Shown: positions 58,039 to 64,000 of the stretch, piece by piece
Numbering within the stretch: position 1 is the stretch's first letter
Layout of the letters: each line of letters opens with the position of its first letter
Assembly: GCA_964439595.1 (NCBI GenBank)
Contig: CAYTOK010000001.1
Span: forward strand, 124,001 to 188,000
Direction of reading: 5' to 3'
Length of the DNA: 64,000 nucleotides
Origin: CAIJXB01 sp964439595
GTDB lineage: Bacteria > Chlamydiota > Chlamydiia > Chlamydiales > Rhabdochlamydiaceae
The notes under the pieces: model-generated
What the model saw: only the letters and a program-made list of their open reading frames with translations
What the model was told of the DNA's origin: nothing
The model's database searches: none
Program-made: the position numbers and the translations under genes

Positions 58039-58806
58039 TTAGAAATGATAAGCAAAAGCTAATCTCATACCGTAGTATGTGTTATTTTGCGCAACTAAAT
58101 CTCCACTTTTATGAAATCCCCATCCTGTGGCAAAGGGAATAATAGCAAGTTCAAATGGCAAAGATCCTAAGTATATAAGGGGGAATTCGACTTTCCAAAG
58201 AGGTTTAGTCGAGGCTTTATCAGAGTGGTGCTCTTTCCATCTTCCTCCAAAAGTAGGAGCTCCAAATCCTATTAAGCCAATGGTCCAGTGGGAATTGAGG
58301 TGATAGGTTCCTGCTAGGCCAATGGGTGTGTACCAAAAGTAGCTATTGAAGTCTAGATGATGGGATAGGCTTTGATGAATAATATATGATCCACCTCCTA
58401 CAAAAGGAGTTACTAGGAGCTTATTTTGCGCCAAGGAGAAACTATAGCCAAGTTTGAGCTCTGTTACATATTCTTGCGTGGGGTCGTTCCCTGCACTACC
58501 TTTCAATATCCCACTTGTATAGTCAAATTCCGCATTAAAAAATACGGCATTTGGGGCGATATAGAAGTATCCTCCAACAACACCTCCAAGAGAGCCCTGC
58601 TGTTTTTTGCCATTTCCCCACTTTGAAGTCACATAGTTCCAAATAGGCCCAACATAAATGATTGATCCGTATTCAGGGTCATGCATTGCAGATGCATGAG
58701 GAGAAGCGCTCTGCGCTGTAGTTGGTATAGGTGGATTTGAGGTTTCTCCAAATATGCTTAAGCAAATACCTAATGAGAAAATTAAGAGGATTTTAATTTT
58801 TTGCAT
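58039..58806 (-). CDS. Outer-membrane beta-barrel protein
   Basis: The product has 255 residues: a signal peptide (about 1-20), a short Pro/Ala/Ser-rich region, then alternating polar/apolar strands rich in Gly, Tyr, Phe and Trp. It ends in Tyr-His-Phe, the aromatic C-terminus of outer-membrane barrels. The size fits an 8-10 strand barrel. It follows a second barrel gene by 13 bp on the same strand, so both are probably co-transcribed. The function is unknown; a porin or structural role is possible. Confidence 0.75.
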   Translation of the reverse strand: MQKIKILLIFSLGICLSIFGETSNPPIPTTAQSASPHASAMHDPEYGSIIYVGPIWNYVTSKWGNGKKQQGSLGGVVGGYFYIAPNAVFFNAEFDYTSGILKGSAGNDPTQEYVTELKLGYSFSLAQNKLLVTPFVGGGSYIIHQSLSHHLDFNSYFWYTPIGLAGTYHLNSHWTIGLIGFGAPTFGGRWKEHHSDKASTKPLWKVEFPLIYLGSLPFELAIIPFATGWGFHKSGDLVAQNNTYYGMRLAFAYHF

Positions 58807-58819
58807 GAAAATATCCTGT

Positions 58820-59815
58820 TTAAATGTAAATATTTAATGCTATCATTGCATTTGCAAATTCGGAAGAATTTCTTCCAGCTAAAGAAACCCATACACCCGC
58901 TATTAAACCAATATTGTTACTCCAGTTATATTCAAGAGCTGGTGCTATACTCCAGTTTTGACTAGAAGGACTTGTTAATTTTGCTTTTGTTCCATCTGCA
59001 AGCGTTCCAGGGTTTCCTGAAAAACGGTTTTTATTAGAGTGTGAATAGTAGAAGTCACAAGCGAGCGCCCAATTTTGAGAAAGATTATATTGAAAGGCTG
59101 CATCAACAGTTAAAACATTACCTGGGTATACAAATCCCTTAGTATTTTTAGCTCCGCCATAACTATTTAATCCTTTGACAAGAACTGCTGTTCCGATTTG
59201 ATAGTTAATGTATAACCTTGACTCTAAAAAATGAGCTTTAGATGTGTTCCAGAGCTTTGCTAAGATGAGTGATCCGGCAGGTAACCAGGATCCAGCCCCA
59301 ATAGCATCAGTGCCTTTTTTATTAGGGTTTAAGTGTTGGTATTTTCCTGTCGGAGCGGTTGCTCTTAGGGTGATTTTTATAGCTGGCCACGGGTCTGCAA
59401 TTGAGGTAGTAAGAAGTTGTATATTAAGCCCTATCGGTAAATCTCCAAATCCTGTGTAATGTTCTTTTTTTGTTTTATTAAAATAAACTTGAGGGAAGAT
59501 TTGGAAATCTAGGCCTTTTGTAATCCCTGCTCTTATTTGAATTTGTTCAACGTTATTGTAAAAATTATTAGTTGATTCGACTTTCCAATGTTTGTTATAT
59601 GTTCCTGTAGTCACGTTGACATTTGTGTAGGGTTCAATATTTATATGCCCAGGCTTTACAGTGTACCCAGGAGGAGAAAGTAAAGGGCCTGTGAACCATA
59701 GAGTTTCTAAGCCTGGGACATTATGAGTTTCTTCGTCATCGGCTCTTACTAAAGAAGGGGTTATCGCAAGAATTCCTAAAAGAAGCCTGTGGTAAAATCG
59801 TTTGTAATTTTTCAT
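58820..59815 (-). CDS. Exported beta-barrel protein, possible porin
   Basis: The 331-residue protein has a signal peptide (about 1-25, ending Val-Arg-Ala). Many antiparallel-type strands follow, with periodic aromatic residues and patterns such as Pro-Thr-Gly-Lys-Tyr and Trp-Ala-Leu-Ala-Cys-Asp-Phe-Tyr-Tyr-Ser. This resembles the phenol-degradation MetA-like outer-membrane family, though the end (Ile-Tyr-Ile) is not Phe. It lies between the carbonic anhydrase and the other barrel gene on the same strand, with short spacings (24 and 13 bp). Substrate or role cannot be read. Confidence 0.7.
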   Translation of the reverse strand: MKNYKRFYHRLLLGILAITPSLVRADDEETHNVPGLETLWFTGPLLSPPGYTVKPGHINIEPYTNVNVTTGTYNKHWKVESTNNFYNNVEQIQIRAGITKGLDFQIFPQVYFNKTKKEHYTGFGDLPIGLNIQLLTTSIADPWPAIKITLRATAPTGKYQHLNPNKKGTDAIGAGSWLPAGSLILAKLWNTSKAHFLESRLYINYQIGTAVLVKGLNSYGGAKNTKGFVYPGNVLTVDAAFQYNLSQNWALACDFYYSHSNKNRFSGNPGTLADGTKAKLTSPSSQNWSIAPALEYNWSNNIGLIAGVWVSLAGRNSSEFANAMIALNIYI

Positions 59816-59839
59816 AGTTTTTAGCCCGGATAGTTTTTT

Positions 59840-60499
59840 TTAGTTTAATAGTTTTACTTTGCCAGTGCCTAGGTCATAATACGCTCCGACTATAGAAATT
59901 TCTCCGTTTGCAATATGGGGACCTATCAGAGTGGATTTTGTAATTTGCTGCACGACATGCTCGATATTGGCTTCAATGCAATTTTTTAGCTCACTACAGT
60001 TTTTAAGGGCGGGTTTAATTAAAGCTCCAAGAGCATCTGCTTCGGTTAATTGACCATCCATGGTGGCTTTAATAGCTCCACAATTTTTATGCCCGAGAAC
60101 CATAACTACGGAAGACCCAAGATTTTTAATTGCGTAGGCTATACTGTCTAACTCTGCGCTCCCTGCAACATTGCCGGCAACGCGTATCACAAAAAGATCG
60201 CCAACACCTTGATCGAAGAGGATTTCGGGAGCAACTCTCGAGTCAGAGCATCCTAAAATTACGGCAAAGGGAGTTTGAGAAGATTTAGTAGCCTCTCTGC
60301 GTTCTTTTCCGCTATCGGCATGTAAGGGATGGTCTTCGGTGTACCTGATATTTCCTTCCATGAGTTTATTTAGAGCTTCTTTAGGTGTTATGGTAGAGGA
60401 AGCTTTAGTAGCTGCTATTTTTGGGACTTGTGGAGCCGTTTCTGTATAGGAAAATGTTAGTGAGCTTAAGCTAAGGAAAAGCACTATCAGCATTTTCAT
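59840..60499 (-). CDS. Exported beta-class carbonic anhydrase
   Basis: The product has 219 residues. An N-terminal signal peptide (about 1-17) indicates a periplasmic enzyme. The zinc ligands are visible: Cys84 in Cys-Ser-Asp-Ser-Arg (with the Asp86-Arg88 dyad), His137 and Cys140 in Gly-His-Lys-Asn-Cys-Gly-Ala. It interconverts CO2 and bicarbonate. It is the first gene of a run with two outer-membrane barrel proteins, all on the minus strand with gaps under 25 bp, suggesting a shared envelope operon. Confidence 0.92.
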   Translation of the reverse strand: MKMLIVLFLSLSSLTFSYTETAPQVPKIAATKASSTITPKEALNKLMEGNIRYTEDHPLHADSGKERREATKSSQTPFAVILGCSDSRVAPEILFDQGVGDLFVIRVAGNVAGSAELDSIAYAIKNLGSSVVMVLGHKNCGAIKATMDGQLTEADALGALIKPALKNCSELKNCIEANIEHVVQQITKSTLIGPHIANGEISIVGAYYDLGTGKVKLLN

Positions 60500-60576
60500 A
60501 AAAATACCCTTTTGTGTGTTGGAGCATATTTCAAGGAAATATCATACAAAAAAAGAGAAGTCAATGGTTGGTTTTT

Positions 60577-62448
60577 TTATTTTTTAGGAGAGAAGGCTGC
60601 AAAAGCATCTTCTTCTAAATTCTGACTACCTGAGGCTAGTCCTGCATAGTTGCCAAACTGTGCTAGTTCTTTTCTAAAAGCTAGAAATACGCTGCCAACA
60701 CCGCCGTGGCGATTTTTAGCCACAATAAGTTCTGCAAGACCTGGTTTGTCATAGGGATCATAGTATTCTCTTCTTAAAAGGAATGCTACGATATCGCTAT
60801 CTTGCTCGATGCTATTATGGACGATAAAGTTATTGGCTATAAAGTTATGTCTAGATTCTACAGTGGCATCGTATACGTCTTCTTCTCCCAGTTTAGTGAT
60901 GTGAAGAAGAACGTCCCACCGTACTTCTGGTGCATCGTAAATGGCAATAGAATCTTCTACCTGTAGTTCATCCAGTCGAGTCCACTCTGATTGCATTTTG
61001 CTTGAAAGTTTTAAAAAGGGGTGGTTAGCACTAGCTTTTATGGTTTTTCCAGATTTTGTTTTGAGTTCATAGACGATTTTGCGCCCTGAATAAAACACTT
61101 TTGACATAGGAAAAAAATCTAGTTGCATGGAGATTGGATCTATTGCTTTTACTAAGAAAGGGATTTGCTCTTTTCTTTCTGCCAGCTCTTTTATGGGGAT
61201 TTCTTTTCCTGTCAATCCGTCTTGGATAAGGGTCTCGCCTGTTAAGCACCCTGACTCTCTAAGATCGCTCATCATAGGTCTATGTCCAGGTCTTTCTTCT
61301 ACTTTCCTTGAAAGCTGAGAAAGGCATAGCAGGGGAATATTTAGCTCTCTTGCTAGATTTTTTAGCATACGAGAAATTTCAGCAATTTCGTTTTGTCTAT
61401 TTTCGACAGATTTGGATTGGCCGGACCCTGAAATGAGTTGCAGGTAATCTACGACAAGAAACTGGATCCCGTGGGTTTCTTTCATTCTTCGAGCCCTTGC
61501 TCTAAGATCTGTAATTTTAAGTCCCGGTTGATCATCTATGACCATAGTGGCTTTTTGCATAGAACTAACTGCTGCTACTACTTTTTGGAATTCTAGGCCG
61601 CTTAAGTTTCCCGTGCGAAGTTTATCTGATTCGATCTCTGCTTGAGAGCAAATAAGTCTATGTAAAAGTTGTTCCGAGGACATCTCTAAGGAGAAAATGC
61701 CAACAGGTAGACCGCTTTTAAAGCAAATATTTTCTGCTATGTTTAAAGCTAAGGCCGTTTTTCCCATAGCAGGTCTTGCTGCTAAAATAACGAGGTTGGA
61801 GGATCCAAGGCCGTTGATCATTTTATCCAAATCTAGAAAGTGGGTAGGTAATCCTGTTATCCCAATATCTTGAGGCCCTTTAGTCAAAAATTCTTCTTGT
61901 CTAAGCTGTAGCTCTTTTAGGTAAGGGATTTTACTTACTGCCTTTGATCCAGATAGAATATCTCGGATGAGGATCCCTCCTTGAGAGTGCGCTGCTTGAC
62001 TTATTGTAAAAAGCTTTTGCTGAGATTCATCTAAAAGAGCGTGGACGTCTGAAGGATCTCCAAAGGCATTTTTTTCCATGTCTTGGGCTGTTTGGATCAT
62101 CCGACGCAAGATCGACTTATTTTGAACGACTTCTACGTATTCTTCGATAAAAGCAGAAGTTCCAGCATACTGCGCTACTGAAGTGACATACCCTGCGCCG
62201 CCAACTGCTTTTAGCTTTCCTTGTCTTTTTAGCTCTTCGCATACAAGGTGGACATCTGCGGGTTTGTCGTTTTTATAAGCCGCTTTTAATACTTCGAATA
62301 TGGCTTGGTGCTCTGCATGATAAAAATCTAAAGGATGAAGAACGTCTGCTGCTATGTTTAGACTATTTACACTAGTCAGCATGCTGCCGAGTACCATGAT
62401 TTCGGATTCTTTAGAATTAGGGGGGACAAGTGCTCTAGCGTCTTTCAT
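60577..62448 (-). CDS. dnaB: Replicative DNA helicase precursor with mini-intein
   Basis: The precursor has 623 residues. The N-terminal helical domain (about 10-115), the linker and a RecA-like core with Walker A Ala-Arg-Pro-Ala-Met-Gly-Lys-Thr (about 225) are normal for DnaB. So are Val-Val-Asp-Tyr-Leu-Gln-Leu-Ile and the Leu-Ser-Gln-Leu-Ser-Arg motif. After Asp-Leu-Arg-Glu-Ser-Gly (395-400) an intein of 145 residues is inserted. The helicase resumes at Ser-Ile-Glu-Gln-Asp, leaving a 478-residue mature protein of usual length. DnaB unwinds DNA at the fork, so splicing should be needed for growth. It starts 37 bp downstream of tRNA-Ser. Confidence 0.95.
   Translation of the reverse strand: MKDARALVPPNSKESEIMVLGSMLTSVNSLNIAADVLHPLDFYHAEHQAIFEVLKAAYKNDKPADVHLVCEELKRQGKLKAVGGAGYVTSVAQYAGTSAFIEEYVEVVQNKSILRRMIQTAQDMEKNAFGDPSDVHALLDESQQKLFTISQAAHSQGGILIRDILSGSKAVSKIPYLKELQLRQEEFLTKGPQDIGITGLPTHFLDLDKMINGLGSSNLVILAARPAMGKTALALNIAENICFKSGLPVGIFSLEMSSEQLLHRLICSQAEIESDKLRTGNLSGLEFQKVVAAVSSMQKATMVIDDQPGLKITDLRARARRMKETHGIQFLVVDYLQLISGSGQSKSVENRQNEIAEISRMLKNLARELNIPLLCLSQLSRKVEERPGHRPMMSDLRESGCLTGETLIQDGLTGKEIPIKELAERKEQIPFLVKAIDPISMQLDFFPMSKVFYSGRKIVYELKTKSGKTIKASANHPFLKLSSKMQSEWTRLDELQVEDSIAIYDAPEVRWDVLLHITKLGEEDVYDATVESRHNFIANNFIVHNSIEQDSDIVAFLLRREYYDPYDKPGLAELIVAKNRHGGVGSVFLAFRKELAQFGNYAGLASGSQNLEEDAFAAFSPKK
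60814..61248 (-). mobile_element. DnaB mini-intein (HINT domain, no homing endonuclease)
   Basis: Residues 401-545 of the dnaB product. It begins with Cys-Leu-Thr-Gly-Glu-Thr-Leu-Ile (block A) and has Ala-Ser-Ala-Asn-His-Pro-Phe (block B, with Ser in place of the usual Thr). It ends Val-Tyr-Asp-Ala-Thr-Val-Glu (block F) and Phe-Ile-Val-His-Asn (block G) before Ser+1. At 145 residues there is no room for an endonuclease. The insertion site is the one used by the Synechocystis DnaB intein. Confidence 0.93.
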
Positions 62449-62485
62449 GCAAAAAAAGCCTCGATAAAAAAGCTAAGATAAAAAT

Positions 62486-62572
62486 CGGAAAGGGTGGGAT
62501 TTGAACCCACGGTACCATTGCTGGTACGCGTCCTTAGCAGGGACGTGCCTTCGGCCACTCAGCCACCTTTCC
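62486..62572 (-). tRNA. tRNA-Ser (anticodon GCU)
   Basis: On the minus strand an 87-base cloverleaf folds with acceptor stem GGAAAGG/CCTTTCC, discriminator G and anticodon loop CTGCTAA. The long variable arm (CGTACCAGCAATGGTACC) is typical of class II tRNAs, and the T loop is GGTTCAAATCC. CCA is not encoded. It reads AGC/AGU serine codons. Confidence 0.97.
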
Positions 62573-62622
62573 AATACAAAACATGGGATCATTCTAACTA
62601 GAGTGTTCTTTTTCGGCAAGCT

Positions 62623-63462
62623 TCAATCTTTAGCATAGGAATATAAGATTTTTTTACCGTTAAGGGCATTCCACAGGCTGGTGTGTACGGACCCGTCGGG
62701 GTTTTGTACTGCAATGCTGTGTACCGGCAGATAGACATCGGAAGTGTGTCTAATAGCAAAGTCTTCACCAAAAGCAGCTTTAGTAAGCCGAATCACTTGA
62801 GCTAAAGAAAATCTTTTAGAGACCTTGTGTGTGTTTTTCCATGTTTTTGTGACTAGACGCTCATTCATTTGCGTTGATGGCTCTGTGTTTAAATTGGGAT
62901 GTTCTAAGTGAAGTCTATAGTAATGGTCAGAAAGAACTAGTAATTGTTTTTTTCGCAAACTTTCGATGGTAAGATCTAGGGCATTGCTTTCTAAATGAAG
63001 TCCTTTAAGAAGGTCTTGTCTACTGCAGGATCCTCCTTTTTTAGCTAAAAGATTGATTACTTTAAATTCCTGACGGTCAGTGCCGGCGGTTAAACAGTCC
63101 CCAAATCCGTGCGTTTTTTCCCACCCTTTTGTTTCTAGTACCATCTCTCCATCGCAAAGATCCCAGAGAATTAAAGATTCTTCTGTTTTTTTAAGAGAAA
63201 CAGAGTATTTTACTTCCATGAGTAGGTAAGGATAAAAGCGAAGTTCTGTTTCTAGATATTTATGTCTATTGCTTTTAAGAAGTTCTTTTCTATGGGTTTC
63301 CATGATTTGTTCAGCTGTATAGCGAACTTCTAATGTATGGAATTCTCCTGAAGGGAGCATTTCGGTTACTTTATTTTTTAGCTCAGGATGTCTTTGGAGA
63401 TTCCAGTATACGCCATAACTTATAGGGCCAAGTAGTAGTAAAAATATAATAAGCTTCATCAA
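62623..63462 (-). CDS. Membrane-anchored hypothetical protein
   Basis: The 279-residue protein has one N-terminal membrane segment (about 3-19), after which the rest would be outside the cytoplasm or anchored to the inner face. A middle part (about 130-180, Val-Ile-Asn-Leu-Leu-Ala-Lys-Lys ... Leu-Arg-Lys-Lys-Gln-Leu-Leu) resembles a winged helix. The C-terminal part (Asp-Val-Tyr-Leu-Pro-Val-His) is well ordered. I do not recognise the family and give no function. It precedes tRNA-Ser and dnaB on the same strand. Confidence 0.72.
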   Translation of the reverse strand: MMKLIIFLLLLGPISYGVYWNLQRHPELKNKVTEMLPSGEFHTLEVRYTAEQIMETHRKELLKSNRHKYLETELRFYPYLLMEVKYSVSLKKTEESLILWDLCDGEMVLETKGWEKTHGFGDCLTAGTDRQEFKVINLLAKKGGSCSRQDLLKGLHLESNALDLTIESLRKKQLLVLSDHYYRLHLEHPNLNTEPSTQMNERLVTKTWKNTHKVSKRFSLAQVIRLTKAAFGEDFAIRHTSDVYLPVHSIAVQNPDGSVHTSLWNALNGKKILYSYAKD

Positions 63463-63539
63463 TTGCCTAGAAAATTGTAGTTTTCCTTATCATAGAACAT
63501 CTACTTATTTTGCTACAAGGTTGTATATAATTCGTGGTT

Positions 63540-63776
63540 TTAATTCTCAGTTTTTGGTTGTGGGATTTTTTTTCGATATATTTTTGCGATAAATAAAGAG
63601 CCTTCTCTATCATCGATAAATTCAATGGTTGGCCATTCATTTAAAGCTCTTGTTATACCGGATCCTAGTCCTTTATAAGGAAGTAGCCCTTTGGCAACAA
63701 AGGAAGCTAAAATAGGATTGCGGATATTAGAATTTCCGGCTTTAATTTTAGGAATTATAATCTTTGGAGTTTCTTG
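63540..63776 (-). pseudogene. C-terminal remnant of an AlbA/HATPase-type ATP-binding protein
   Basis: A minus-strand frame without a start ends at TAA 63540-63542. It contains Ser-Asn-Ile-Arg-Asn-Pro-Ile-Leu, Gly-Leu-Gly-Ser-Gly-Ile-Thr-Arg-Ala and a Gly-Ser-Leu-Phe-Ile-Ala-Lys-Ile-Tyr end. This resembles the C-terminal part (HATPase_c_4-like) of the AlbA_2/RecG-like putative regulators. The upstream part of the gene is missing and the frame overlaps another one, so the gene is broken. Confidence 0.6.
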
Positions 63777-64000
63777 CTTACCTTATAGTACGTCATTTTA
63801 GGATTCTTTACGAGTTTTTGAAGAAGAAGGACTCTTTCGTCTAAAGAAGAGATACTTTGTTCAAGACAGAACTCTTTTAAGCAGGTCTTTAAGTCTTCAA
63901 AAGAAAGAGTGTTGATTCTTTGTATGGTTTTTTGTGAAAGCCGTTTTTTTGCATGAGGGAACTCCCAGAAAAAAGATAAAAGACCTTTATTTTTTTCGGG
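63755..64000 (-). CDS. Unrecognised partial reading frame at the right edge
   Basis: A frame of 81 codons runs in from beyond the window and stops at TAA 63755-63757. It is Lys/Leu-rich, with Leu-Asp-Glu-Arg-Val-Leu-Leu-Leu-Gln-Lys-Leu-Val-Lys-Asn-Pro-Lys near the end, which could be a helix of a winged-helix segment. It may be the frame-shifted upstream part of the remnant that follows. No family is recognised. Confidence 0.4.
   Translation of the reverse strand, partial: PEKNKGLLSFFWEFPHAKKRLSQKTIQRINTLSFEDLKTCLKEFCLEQSISSLDERVLLLQKLVKNPKMTYYKVSKKLQRL

Noticed and set aside
61067..61318. Small frames on both strands within the intein region
   Set aside because: They are out of frame with a fully explained intein and helicase and contain no homing endonuclease motif.

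Overview
The window looks like a piece of chromosome from a member of the phylum Chlamydiota, probably one of the environmental (amoeba- or arthropod-associated) families. The base composition is AT-rich. Several gene pairs follow chlamydial order: lpdA next to lipA, a calcineurin-like phosphoesterase next to glgC, lplA close to mnmG (gidA), and a run of pseudopilin-like genes of the chlamydial type II secretion kind. Family or genus cannot be fixed from the sequence alone.

Layout. (1) 0-9 kb is core: the tail of an AAA ATPase, three minus-strand pseudopilin/type II secretion genes, an acidic hypothetical protein, a phosphoesterase, glgC, a HEAT-like protein, lipA and lpdA. (2) 9-16 kb is accessory: a MerR/TipAS drug-sensing regulator with its own operator, a dienelactone-hydrolase-like protein, a DUF2892 membrane protein, a DUF4143 ATPase flanked by a decayed duplication, an ATPase remnant behind a perfect 18-bp inverted repeat, a glycosyltransferase/TPR protein, and a ParA plus small ribbon-helix-helix partition pair with 8-bp iterons. 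(3) 16-50 kb is a two-partner secretion (type Vb) locus: one TpsB outer-membrane transporter and two giant paralogous TpsA exoproteins (about 4,900 and 5,058 residues). An AAA-ATPase/PD-(D/E)XK gene lies between the two exoproteins. (4) 50-54 kb holds nuclease remnants, lplA, a degenerate REC-GGDEF protein and mnmG. (5) 54.7-63.5 kb holds thymidine kinase, an MFS and an APC transporter, two outer-membrane barrel proteins, an exported beta-carbonic anhydrase, dnaB carrying a mini-intein, tRNA-Ser(GCU) and a membrane-anchored hypothetical protein. (6) The right edge contains decayed gene fragments.

How the genes work together. TpsB should export TpsA1 and probably also TpsA2, since no second TpsB is present. 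The two TpsA proteins share their signal/TPS domain and their C-terminal region of about 1,250 residues, including a Cys-x17-Cys pair, a polyproline hinge and a fixed tail. They differ in their repeat-rich middles. LipA, LplA and LpdA serve lipoate-dependent dehydrogenases, by synthesis, scavenging and reoxidation respectively. The most unusual items are the tandem-repeat giant exoproteins, the iteron-carrying ParA/RHH cassette whose octamers recur just after both tpsA genes, the DnaB mini-intein, and a scatter of decaying ATPase/nuclease genes. Two 100-N gaps lie inside tpsA1. One is a perfect splice whose removal restores the reading frame, and the other appears to hide about 304 bp of a 492-bp tandem repeat.
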